Positions 34,101 to 46,231 of a stretch of DNA of 64,000 bases are shown here, one piece after another (the stretch's first letter is position 1; every line of letters begins with the position of its first letter). The position numbers and the translations under genes were made by a program. Source of the DNA: Batrachochytrium dendrobatidis JAM81 (taxonomy: Eukaryota > Chytridiomycota > Chytridiomycetes > Rhizophydiales); NCBI RefSeq assembly GCF_000203795.2, contig NW_006281105.1, forward strand, positions 620,001-684,000, given 5' to 3'. The notes beneath the pieces were generated by a model. That model saw only the letters and a list, made by a program, of their open reading frames with translations, was not told the DNA's origin and made no database searches.

Positions 34101-37100
34101 CCATCAGCTGACGCACAATTTCACCTGTCACTTGGTCTCCCCATTCATTAATCTCGGGCATATTGATATCGTCGATAAAGATGATCATCTTTTTCCCTGC
34201 AGGCGGTCCATAAGTAGAACCCATACGCTTATCAAGATAACTCTCAATAGTACGCTGGAAAATCATGGGTGTAGTGGCAGATGAAAAACTAAGGTTTTTT
34301 GACAAGTGCGTGTCTGGGTTTAATTTGGCTAGATACTTTTTTACCGTTACAGTTTTTGCAGTGCCAGGTTCACCAATAAGAAGCACAGCGCGACCCTGTT
34401 TAGTGACAGTCTCCATCATAAATTCGGTGCGAACATTGTCCACCATGGGGATAATGATGGAAGAAAACTCTGGCGTGATATCTTGAGGATACATCCAGTC
34501 TACAACACGATCACGCCAATGTTGCCACTGGCCATTGTCGTTGACAAAAAACTCGTAAAATGTATCTTGGGAATTGGGATCAATAGGCGGATACTTGAGA
34601 TCAGGAATTTTCTCAATCATAAAATGCTGAAGTTTTTTGCGTTCATCAAGCTCAAGCAGTGAGCCAAATGACCAAAATAGCGCATACACATAAAGGCGCT
34701 CCAGATGCTCGGCAGAAACTTGTGATTTGTTTGCTTCAGCTTTTGGAATCAAACCATTCAAAAGGATTGTTGTGTTGACAACATAATTGACTGGAGCAAT
34801 AATCATTTTTGGATGCAACTCTAGAATCAAAAATTGATTAACGCTGCCAAAACTAGAGTTGAAAAGTGCTTCTAATACACCAACTTCGTTGAGTGGTCGT
34901 ACTTTAAGCCACGATTGTAAAACAATATCCCATGTCAAGGTAATGACACCAATGTAAATCATACCACAACGAGATACAGTAGCAGGACTGGCATTTCGAA
35001 GGGAGTGCACCTCAAACGTTAGTTTGCACGCAGGGGACATGGGAATACGATCGCCATTGGCAAGCGTCAAACACTTGTTATCATCCAATACAGAGTTGAG
35101 ATTTTCAATCCACACTGCATCAACGGGACCATCTAAAATGATCCACACAGTTTCTCCTTTTCGTTTAAGCGTTTTTCTCCAAAGCGAAGAAAAAATACCG
35201 TCGGTCCAGTCATTGGTTGCAACATCAAGTTTACCAAACATTTGGTAGTCCGTGATGGCTTTGGGATTCATACGCAATTCTTTGTGTGGATCACCACACG
35301 CAGTCATGGCTTTCAATAAAGCGTTGATGCATTTGGTTTTACCAGTTCCAGTAGGACCAAGAATCATGATACCGTGTCGCACCTTGGCTGTTTCATACAA
35401 CTGGATAACTTTGAGTGTCCACGGTGGATGGCTAATAAGATTGACTTCTGCAAGCTGCTGATCCACTGCAGTTTCGACATTTGGATAGCTTCCCTTTTTA
35501 GCAGACAGACCAGGAAACAAATCATTGACCAAGCTTAAAAAAAGAGATTCGTCTTCATCAACGAGTTTGGACAAATTCATGTCACGAAGAACCCTCATGA
35601 TGATCAAATTTTCAGAATCTTCGGGATTTGCTCTCTTGACAGAACCACAGGTACGCAGCACAGATAAAATATTACGCAATCCAAAATCATAGTGAACTTG
35701 CTTGGATAATTGTTCTTCACAGAGACGGTAGAGTACAAAGAATTTTTTGGCAAGAATCAAATTGCTAATAAAACCACATCCAGCAAGCTTGACTCGGATA
35801 ATAATTTGTCGGTCAGGCACCATCATGGCAACATAGCGGAAATGCACCTTGAGATTTTCAGGCAGCTCTACACGACCAGCATAGCCCGGATTCATGGTAA
35901 TAAACATGCCAACCTCAGGATTGAGCTCCACAGTGTCGCCATCAGTGAAGATAAATGATGTTTTGCGTTCTTTTCTTGCAGAAAATACACACCCAATCTG
36001 TTGAGCAGCTACAGAAAGCACAGGAAGTTCAATTCGATTGAACTCATCAAAACATCCCCAACATCCACTCTGTGCCAAGCCTTTGTAAATTCGGCCAAGA
36101 CCACGATAGTCCATTTGATCAGAGCAATTGAATACAACAACCCATTTTCCCAAATTCTTGCCAAGATCCTTGACAGACTCTGTTTTACCTGTACCAGCAG
36201 GACCAGCAGGTGAGCCTCCAAGAGACATACCAAGTGCTTGAGCCAAAGTAATGTAGCATCGATCAGTAAGTGGCGTGATAACAAGTCGATCAGTGTTTCC
36301 AAGATACTCGCATTGGTATTTAAAGTCAAAGTTGGTGATGGAAACTACGCAACAATCCTTGGTTTCTTGCCAGTAAAATCTGGCTTGCTTAAGCCATTCA
36401 AAATCGTCAGGTGATTTCACATGTGTTTTATACAGCTTTTCAAACACATCACGATGATGAACTTGAATGGTAATTAGAGTTTCGTACTTGACACGATCCA
36501 TTTTGCTAAGATCACGAGTGGTGTTTTCAATAAGAATATTGAGAATCTCTGTGATGCGTTGGTTGGTTGCCGCCATCTTTTTCTTGTCTGTTTTGGAAAG
36601 AGTGAGGCCTTCCTCGCACATCTGAGTCCATTGGATTTGAAGGCACAATAAACCAATTTGGGCAGGGTATTCATCCATAAACTTTTGTGTAGGAACATCA
36701 TTGACCCTAGAAGCAGCTTCGCGAATGATATCATTTACAGAAGACTGCATAGATTTGAGAAGAGTACCCAACCACATTTCTACACTTCCTGCAGCTAACA
36801 TGGGACGACTGAGAGAAACGCGTTCACCTTCGGATGATTCCAGCCCAATAATCTTGTCATACTCTTTATCGTGAAATTGCACCTTGTCAATATTGTCAAA
36901 TACACTCTTGAGATGTGCTTGAATAGTATGAGAGTCACTGGCTTGTCCCAATATTTCAAGCAATGCTGGATCAGAAACGAAGTAGAATCGAGGGAAAATG
37001 GCTCGTTTAGACTCGAGGTATCCAGAAAGTGATTTTTGACAAAGCTCAAGCTGTTCTGTTAAATGAGGAAGTAAATTAGCAATGGTTTCATCGAGAACAC

Positions 37101-40100
37101 AGCACTGAATGACATTTGGATGTTCATTCGCAAGACCCATGATTTTGCACCACGATTTGTCAATGTTGCTGAATCGTTTTGCCTCTTTGGGCATTTGTTT
37201 AGCAATATCACCACCAACAAAAACGGCTTCAAGATAAATCCAGAGGTTTTGAACAGCTAGCCAATTTTCAATCACTTCAGATGCAGTACTGAGATTGTGA
37301 ACCCAAGTTTGAATAGTTGGTTTGAACGGTGCATTGTATCTGTTGGACATCAATGATGCAAGTGTCATGAGCGAGTCTTCCATTTGAGAAATAATCTCGG
37401 ATGTAGCAGACGGTTTCAACACAAGATTACCCCGTGTTTTAAAAGCTGCAAGAGTAAAATTCTTGTCCTCCCAATCCGCCACGGTTGCTTTTAGCTTGAT
37501 TTCAATGTCGGCTTCCTTGATGGCAGCTGTACAAGTATCCTCAATGTCCTCGCGATTTTCAACCAATGAAGCATCAAGTAGATTTTTGAGGTAAAACATA
37601 TCAGGATCCAAATTGATTTGTGTTTTAGTGATGGACATGATAATGTCCCAGTGACGCTGCTGCATAGACTTGTTGCACATCATTTCCAAAAGCGGAACCA
37701 TGCTAGACAGGTTTTCCACAATGTTTTTCAGCTCTGTAAATGCATCCCAGTCCTTGATTGCTTTAGGAAGCTTTTTGATCTTGTTTTGGAAATCTGTCAT
37801 TTCTGTATTAATCTTTTCCAAATCAATATCAGACCACAGCGTTTCACTGTACGTCTGCCTTTTTTCCAAGACATCATTGTAAAGACTGTACAAATTCTGC
37901 AGCAGTTTGAGCTCCTTTTTGATACGAACCAGCGTTGGAAAAGGAGTCACTTGTAGACAAAACAATTCTTCGCCAGCAGAATATGTTTCCCATTTACGAT
38001 TAAGCTCATCAAAGCCACGTTGGAAAACATTCAATCGCTCGCTTGCAGTTTTAGGCGGAATGTTGCCAGCCATTGGGCCATTTTCTGTATACTCCACAGT
38101 GAAATCTTTGACATCTTGAGAAAATTTTTGTACGGATCCAATCAGGTCTGCTTTAAATACAGGCTGGATTTTACCCAAATGAGCTTGCGTATCAATGACT
38201 AAAATTTTAAGCTTTTTCCAGCTGTATCGCAACGAGTCTACCATCTCTGTTTCCTCACGTGTGACTGTAACATTGTGCTTGGTAAGAAGGAGGTAGGCTT
38301 CTTCAATGGGAGCAACCTTCATGTCAATATCCACTTCAGCTTCGCGAATTTCGCTCAATGTCTGAACTGCAATGCGGAGATCATCAATATCAGCAATCTT
38401 TCGACTCAGCTTAATCGTTTTACTTTCCATATACTCAATTAGCTGCTCCATGTCAGTCTTGACCTTTCGATTAAGATTAAGTCCGTATTGCTGCTTCCAC
38501 TCTTTTGTTTCAGACAAAAGTGCCAATTTGAGTGGCTCGGCTGAGATCAACAGGAGACCAATTTGAGTTGAACCAGAAATTTCCATGATTTCATGCTCAA
38601 TAAACTCATAGCGGTTGATTTCATTTTCAAAATCAGCAATGGTAGGGTTGTTGCCAAGGAATTTTTGAATGGTGTCTACTTTATCTTCCTTCCAGAGAAA
38701 ATCATATTTACCAAATTGCTCACGATGAGTCTCGACATCTTTTTTCATAGAATTGACTGTAGAGCTTAGCAACATAATCACTTTAAGCACATCTTTGTTG
38801 TTTGCAACCTGGAAAGTGTCCTCTGGATAGTGGCCAGTGGTATGATCATCTGGCTGATCCAGAAATACACTCCAGTTGAGCGTGAGCTTTTTAGACACAT
38901 CGACAACCATCGTGGCTGCTTTGTTAAGAGCACCTTGAATATCTTCAAGCTTTGGCTGCAAAACCACGTTAGGGATCAACAAAACAATTTCGGCACGAAA
39001 GAAAGGTTTTTGATTGGGTGCCTTGTTGTATTGGCTAGTAGTATAAGTACCAAGACGACCACGCAGCATATCCAACGATCCTTTGGTGTTTTGTACAAGA
39101 GCCTCAAAGTTTAGATAGTTGGAGCTATAATAAACACTTTCGTATGCTAACCGAAGATCAGAATTGATGCTTTTTTCAATCCCTTTGGACAACTCGGCAA
39201 TAATATCGCGAGTAGCACTTTCAATCAAATTACTGCGATTGTTGATGGTTTGCAACATTGCGGTGCAGCGCTTCTCTGTTTTGTCCAGAAATGTATCAAC
39301 CGACCATTGTTCGGTTTCAGATGGAATTTCGACCAGCATAATTTCGGCGGTTTTGCGAACACCCATTTCTATGCGGCATTCAGAAATGTCTAGCAGTTTA
39401 TCTACAAGCTCCTCCAGTTTGGCTAGTTGTCTGTGATTGGCTTGAAGATAGTCATCCAGATTGAGCGAAGTCCAAGTAAGAGCGGTGAGGCCAGGCTGTA
39501 GAGTACGGTCAAGTTCATCGATATGAGGACCCATGGCACGGCGCAGACCATTTGAGACCCGCTCAAGCACACGCTTTTTGGTTTGAAGAATATGAACTAG
39601 CCCGTTGTATAGATTTTTGTAGTATATTTCTTTAGTGCAGACATTCTTTACAGATTCAGGCACTTCAAGTCCTAAACGAACCATACACTTTGTTTCTTTA
39701 ATAAGCTGAAGAATCTGAGGATCAAAGTTGACGTAAACATGGCCCTCATCGTTGGATACAAGTAAAGTTGCTTGAAGACCCGTTTTTGCCTGGTCTACAA
39801 TACTGTACCATGAACGATGCCACAAAACTTCAAATTCAATCAAAGCGCGCGCAAGCTTGTTGTAGTTGCGAATATGCTTTTTGGCTTCTGATGAATCAAG
39901 AACAGAGGTACTGCTTTTGAAACGCTTCATTGGAGTTTCAATACGGCGATATAGCTGTCTGGCCCATGCAATAGATCCAGAGACAGGCGGTGTGTTTCGA
40001 GAAATAGGTGGTGCATCCTTGTACTTTTGATACAATTTACGGACACCTTCAAGCTCCTTGCGCGTGTAATGAACAAAAACTGTGTGGTACTTATTTTCCA

Positions 40101-42410
40101 AATCAAGTTGCATATCCTTGATTTGACTAAATTTGGATAAAAGTTCCAGAGATTGCTCGGTGTTGATTATATGTTCAAACGAAGTATCAATAAACTGCTG
40201 CAGAGTACTTTCCAAATCAGAAACCTGCTTTTTAAAATTATTGTAGTCAGAGTCGTACTCCATTTTACGATGATCCAAAATATCGTACGGTTTACGCTGC
40301 ATCTGAATTAGAATGTTTGAAAACTTGCGCACAATGGAGTCCAATCCCTCGACACCCAATGTCTCGAGTAAAGAAAACTTTTCAATGATATTAAACATAT
40401 CAATGACTTTTTGAATACGCTTGCAAAAGGCATCAAACTTTCCAAATATGTACATTTCGGAAAAGTCAAACTGTTTTTCGTGTGGTGTTTCTTGCAGCTT
40501 CTTTTTGATTTCGTGGAAACAGCGCTGATAGGCTTCATTAAGTTTGTGGCAGTCCATGAGTTTGCGAACAAGCACTTGCCTGTCCAAATCCCAAATCTTG
40601 GAACCACCATCTTTGTATACAAACTCTTTACAGCTAGTAATCATTTGATTGGTGATTTTGACAAATAAAGATGTCATGCGCTCAGATGTGTTGTAGTATC
40701 GCGAGATGGAATATATCATTTTAATGGCATTAATGAGTCCTGGAATGGCTGGAATCATCCCAATTGGATCACTGCGGTACAAAGGATCACAGAAACGCTC
40801 AAGAGTATACAGATATTTCACGTTGTCTTTGGATTCGTTGGCAGCATCTGTCACACGATCATCAAGATCCTTCCATGTTTTAAGCAGGGTACGCGACTTG
40901 ACAGCGTTTAAAATGCCAATGACTTTTCGACAAAGGAAGCTTTTAAGTTGATCAGTGATGCTATTGAATTTAACCATTCTTGCCTTCCAATGAGCCAATT
41001 CTGCATTTGGGCCAATATCATCTGCTTCTTTTCGCATTTGTTCACTTTCTGCAAGAACCTGTTCGATTTGTTTGCACCATTCGCTGACCAAACCTGCCAA
41101 CCAAAGTGTTATCAATGCAAAATCATATTTAAAGCACATATTAGTATTCAACAGCAAAACAATATATATGTGGGCATAATACGTATCGTCAGCCTAATAA
41201 TGTGCATATTATTGGCATGAAAAATATACCTTCAAGAGCATTGGTGATGTCAGGAGAATGTGCGGCGTTGGCATAATCGGATGGTTTTTTGTATGCATCC
41301 AGATCAATGTTGCACGGGTGCAGCTGAACGCTGTCGTGGAGGTTTACCATGGCAACATCAAGATCAACGGTAAACTTTTCAAGAGCTTCTATAAATCCTT
41401 TAACAGATTCATCCTTTTGCTTTGCCAAAACTCCCCAGCTTTCCTATAATTACATATCAAATGAGAAATTAAGTTGATTCATAAACACATGGATAGCAAT
41501 GTAGCTATCCAATCTGATGATGCAGCCAGCTGTTACCTGAGCGCGAAGTGCAGGCATAACAACATGCTTTACCATGGTGGTAAGAGAAGGAAGCAAGTTA
41601 GGGTTCAACGGTCCAAAAGAAACATCCAGATATACATTTTGAGCGGAAATTGCTTTTGTGCTGGTACGGATAAAGAAAGCTCCAACGCCAGTGAGAACTT
41701 CCTTGTTGCCGTTGGTGACAATAAGGGTATATGGTTTTGTCTGAGGAGCACCCGCCGTTTTTGATGGACTCAAATCATCCTAAAAAGTAAAACGCATAGG
41801 AAAAAGCAATATATACAAAGTTATCAGTTAAATTGGATTAGTCTCGGCATAAACAATATATCAAATCAAAGATTAGTCTTTAGCAGCGCGATACATTTCA
41901 AGAACGCGTGAAGGCAGCAGGTCCAAATCTGGATTACTCTTCAACAGAGCAAAAGGAGAAATGAAAGGACAAGGATAGATATATGCTGCCTCATCAAACA
42001 TGACTGACATATGAATAAATGATTTATTCAGCAGGTCCAACCGTCACAATGCTCAGCCAAATATAGGGAATCTAGCCTGTAATGTAATTTGATTTCACAT
42101 ACTTGACCTAATCAAAACTCACCTTTTGCCAGAAAAGAAGGACTTTACGAGAACCACCCTCTGCCAAAAAATCATTGACAATGTCAAGCTTGTTTCCAAT
42201 AAGTAGGGCATTTTCTAGAGTTGCGGGTTTCTCTTCAACGAGAGTTGCAAACTTTTCCAAAAGATATCTATGTCGGACATCGAGAGATGCGCGCTTCTTT
42301 TCAATAGCATTCTGTGCAGCTGCAGCCTTCTTCTTATTCTCACTGTCATGAGCAAGATTCATATTTGAACGATGAAGGTTGGCCATACTTCCTGTAGTTG
42401 TAGCCGCCAT
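28123..42410 (-). CDS. DNAH5: Axonemal outer-arm dynein gamma heavy chain (DNAH5/DNAH8 type)
   Basis: Six exons (42123-42410, 41537-41779, 41230-41443, 29369-41093, 28215-29294, 28123-28138) give 4521 residues, collinear with human DNAH5. The N-terminal tail (RHRYLLEKFATLVEEKPATLENALLIGN; GVGAFFIRTSTKAISAQN) is typical of gamma/DNAH5 chains and not of inner-arm ones. The linker is followed by six AAA+ modules. P-loops: AAA1 GPAGTGKT near 36200, AAA2 GPTGTGKT near 35345, AAA3 GEPGTAKT near 34360, AAA4 GVGGSGKQ near 33270. The microtubule-binding stalk lies between AAA4 and AAA5 (coiled coils near 32500 and 31800). The last exon is just 16 bp and adds the end of RGIALLCATS. One exon of 11,725 bp holds most of the protein. 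It drives flagellar beating in zoospores. Confidence 0.97.
41873..42001 (-). CDS. Possible alternative terminal exon or small ORF inside dynein intron 1 (43 codons)
   Basis: Within the first dynein intron (41780-42122) the minus strand encodes MFDEAAYIYPCPFISPFALLKSNPDLDL... followed by a helical end and TAA at 41875-41873. It does not match the DNAH5 N-terminus, and skipping it gives the expected protein. A possible acceptor (GATGAG|GCAGCA) would join it in phase to exon 1 and truncate the product after about 135 residues. It reads like protein rather than random intron, but may be chance. Confidence 0.25.
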   Translation of the reverse strand: MFDEAAYIYPCPFISPFALLKSNPDLDLLPSRVLEMYRAAKD

Positions 42411-43311
42411 GATAGATAGTTTTTTGGGGGTGGTACAGTGTATTACTAGTTCTATAACGACGAGACGCAGATAAATATAAGGATGAAATGGGTAGACTAG
42501 ATTAATGTATTTCCGCTCTTTCGAGAAGAATGATAGATTTGAAGGCAAGAATAATGGGGAGTAAGACTGGCAAAATTGAAGGCGGAGTTTGCGAGGACAA
42601 TATAATTCTAACTCGTGTTACAGCTAGAACAAAGGACATGATAGCACAAAAATATTTATATTTCAACAACCTAATTTTGGCATATTTGGAAAAAATTCTG
42701 ATAGTGTCAAGCAGACTGCTGTTGCAGTCTTTTGAAAACATAGACTTTCCGTTGTAAAATTGCACGATTCATTTAGATTAGCATACAGATTATATAGGTA
42801 AAACGGAAAGCTTGTGTCAGAACAAGATTAAATGAGTGACGTCCTATTTAATCGATAATATCAACAAACTGGCCGTGTTAACAAGTCAGATTGTCGCCAC
42901 AGTACACAAGACACGATCAATAGATACTCCATTCAAATCAGCAAACAGTCTACCAATAATTGCAAACCATTACCAAACAAAAACTCAAACCCGATCACAC
43001 AAGTGTGTTGAATGACTTTATGCAAGTACTTTCCAAACACATGATACACACCGATGGTTGCTGACCATCTCATTTATCTTTTCATTCTCGTGTTCTCTGT
43101 CGCTAACAGTGAAAAGTTTTACAGGTTCAACAGTATTCACGTGGGTATGGCGTCTAATTATGCTAATAAAAATATAATTATACAGTAACAGTATTATTTA
43201 TTGAGTTAGGGGTAGCTTTAAACAGATATCTAGATATTTTTAGGTTAGTTTAGCACCAATACCCATATAACCCATTTACGCTGAATCAGCAAGACTGAAT
43301 ACTTCAAAGCA
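42411..43311. other. Intergenic 0.9 kb upstream of the dynein gene
   Basis: AT-rich stretch between the dynein start and the stop of the next minus-strand gene. Short ORFs on both strands near 42500-42765 have no recognisable features. One sequence near 43131 (CAGTATTCACGTGGG) resembles a decayed MITE terminus. It should contain the dynein promoter and the 3' UTR of the neighbour. Confidence 0.4.
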
Positions 43312-45862
43312 TTAGCGAGAAAAAGTGTATTTCATGACTTCGGGAGCAACAAAAGTTCGACGATTTACAGTAGAAAATTCTCTGATGGGCTGGAATGTAA
43401 TTTCTTTAGATCCACGAATTGGAACGACATCATTATGGATATAGTCACCAATTGTATCCTGACCAACTGCACGACGCAAAACTATACGTGTCTGAGGATA
43501 TTTAGATACGTTATACCTAGAGTTTGTAATGGTGTTGTATGATTCTGTGATCTGTGGATACCGAGTAATTGTGTTATTCAAAGTATTCTCAAAGCTTTCG
43601 TTTTTTCGCGAGATCTGACCATTATTTAAGCCAGATGCACCAGCTCCGTCTTTTCTAACAGTGCCAAGCATTTTATAAGGATCGGTGTAATCACATTGGG
43701 AAGTTGAGCATGCTCGATCCTTGTCGATGGAAGAGTCATCACTGGTTCCAATTTCAAAATGGCTAGCCTTTAAATACTTCATGTGTTCGTTGGAAACATG
43801 ATTAACTGGCTTTTGAACAGTCAAGACTACTGGTTTTTCGTCATTGGGTTCTTCAATGATAAATGGGTGGTAACCTTTTACCACTGGACGAATTTTATGT
43901 GCTCCAGAAACGTATGCATTTTTGGCAGACTCTCCGCCCTGTTTATTTTCTGGTGGGCTATACTCGGTTTTTGACACCGATCTGTTGGTATTGGAGGTTT
44001 CGCTTGGATCAAATCCTAACAAAATTGATGATTTAGAATTAAGATGCTAATTAAAGTATAAATGGAACCAGTCATTTCTCTGTCTATAAATTATTCATTG
44101 TTCCACATCATAAACTTGGAGTCTTGATGAAACATACGCATTATATTAAGAGCAAGAAACGTACCTTTATAGAATCAATTTCAGTTTTTTTGCTTAAACC
44201 ACCTCCATTGCTGATATGTGGGTTTTTATAGTCTGATTTATGAGAGCTAAGTCCAATACGACGGTTCTCAAAGTCCTCGACAATCACACATAGCTTAGAT
44301 GCAGGTGGCGGAATGGTTAAACGCCTATGATTGCACACAATCTCATTGGCCTGATCAAAGGGTGATCCAAATGAGGCTTGATACTGCGACACTTGAAAGC
44401 TAGAGTCGTTATTTCCTAGCTAAATCATTTCAAAATTAACAAATAATTTTACAAAGCAATCTGTGTCAGTTGAACAATTCAAAAGTGTATTACAGTAAAA
44501 TGCGTTGATTTCAAATCCTTGATAGATTGAGTGTTGTCGACTTTTAATGCCAATCGATCAAGAGCGTCATTGAGTTTAAAATCTAATATTAAATTTATTA
44601 GCATTTCAGCCCAGTACAGTTTGTATATTGGTAAAAATGCAAGTTACTCGAGCTCAGTTTAAGTTTTTGATATAATATGAATGTACCTTGACGTTGAATA
44701 CTTTGCATCGGATCTAGTTTTAAATCAGGATTATCAAGAATGGTTGATCTGGATTTTTCTAGACTCTCGTATTCTGACAATGATGACTTTTCTCCTAATG
44801 GATGTTTTTTCATTGCCGTTGCTGTAACAGATTTCCAAATGGTTGGCTCATTCCCAAATGAAATATGGGTTACGCCCTTTTTAGTAGCCTGTGAATCCAT
44901 CATAGACGGCCTTTCAAAACGATCATTTAGGGTGTTTTTATCCTGATTCTGTTTGATCAAATAGTTTAAATGTTTTAGTTTGTGAATTTTGACGTCATCT
45001 CATGCACCACACACTTTAAACCTTACATCTAAAGTGCCTTTAGACCTGCTCATGACAAGTTCGTTTTCATCTCTAAAGATTGGTGGGTACGACTTGTGAT
45101 CGCCACTACCACTGTTATATTTTGGTTTATCAACAGCCTGTATTCATGGACATTAGTACAACGCTTTCAAAACGTATAGCCAATACATAAAGTTGTAAGA
45201 ACAGATACCAGTATACCCACACTAAAATCTGATTGGCAATAATCCCGTTTGGTCACACTGCACGGCTTACCAAGACCATCACCACTCTCCAAAACAAAAT
45301 GAGAGGCTCGTGTATATTGCATTACTATAATATCAAATTCAAAGTCAGCTATATTTTGCAACGAAGCTTATTTCGCGATAAATCTTGGTTTTGTTACAGC
45401 AGTCTCGAACATAATCCTACATTCTCTATTGTGAAGTTGATTATAAAGAGTTTCTTTAGAAAGCTTGGGAACATATTCAGCATGCGTAGTTCCTTGCCAT
45501 TTTAGAGGTACTTCATCGGCATAATTGGTATGCAAGCTTCCATGTTCGCGAGAGGTACTATTTGCTATAGCTTGACCCAATTATATTTATAAAATGTAAA
45601 GAATATGCAATGGAATGTATGTAGTAGTTGAAATGTTAGTGTTGTAAAACAACCACGCAAGATGCCGTATCAAACCATTTTACTTACACATCACTTTACA
45701 AGGACTATACAGTTTGTGACGCATTTCAGCACGATGCTCCTCAGACAAATCCATTTTTGAAAGGTCTACATCATGCTTGTTCACTTTAAACGGATGATCC
45801 AAAAGATGCATCTGGAGCACTCTATGAGATCTAGCATTGGTAAGAGCAGGTTGTGCTTTCAT
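43312..45862 (-). CDS. Probable axonemal repeat protein (SAXO5/PPP1R32-like)
   Basis: A multi-exon gene; clear coding blocks are about 45862-45690 (MKAQPALTNARSHRV), 45560-45400, 45330-45215, 45145-45025, 44955-44690, 44580-44470, 44420-44165 and 44020-43312 (stop). Recurrent motifs of the form S/T-H-F/I-x-x-G, 15-20 residues, then S-x-T/S-x-x-D/E-Y occur: SHFVLESGDG...SVTKRDY, SHFEIGTSDD...STSQCDY, THISFGNEP...KSVTA, YQASFGSPFD, SVSKTEYSPP and GTTHAEYVP. Such motifs resemble those of stabilisers of axonemal microtubules; the named family is inference. The protein is otherwise Ser/Asn/Lys-rich and disordered. Adjacent to the outer-arm dynein gene. Some splice sites (notably near 45400 and 44600) could not be fixed by eye. 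Confidence 0.55.
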
Positions 45863-46231
45863 TTGAAATTAAACTTTTCAGACAGTCGAGAATAATCAAG
45901 ATTTTAGGCTCTAGCAAGAGTTGGCAGCTGCATCACGTGGAGTGATGGGCTCATTGAATGGATTCGAGCAAGTCGATAACAAGGCCATTCATCTGGCATC
46001 GAATGAAGCGATGTTGGCCAGATCTTCAATCTACTCCAGAATAAAATGTTGAAACTTTGAATTGTGGATTTTAACCCATTCAGCTTCATACAGTTGTCGT
46101 TGTTTGACAGACTTGATAAGATTGGATAGCAGTTTATTGCATATATCCAACATAGCTCATCTAAATACATGCGTACTTTATTATGGATACTTTCATGGTT
46201 CTCGCAAGTGCCAATCCTAGTCCACACCACC
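45863..46231. promoter_or_regulatory. Divergent promoter region, axonemal-repeat gene / EDEM
   Basis: About 370 bp between the minus-strand start at 45862 and the plus-strand start at 46232 (or 46169 if the longer N-terminus is used). A minus-strand ORF at 45904-46389 covers most of it, but it overlaps the EDEM signal-peptide exon and has no recognisable domain; rejected as a gene. Confidence 0.35.

Noticed and set aside
42502..42765. ORFs of 75-87 codons on both strands upstream of the dynein gene
   Set aside because: Overlapping opposite-strand ORFs in AT-rich DNA with no domain, no conserved motif and no splice support.
43128..43145. CAGTATTCACGTGGG as a MITE end
   Set aside because: Only a partial match, no TA flank and no partner end; too weak to call.
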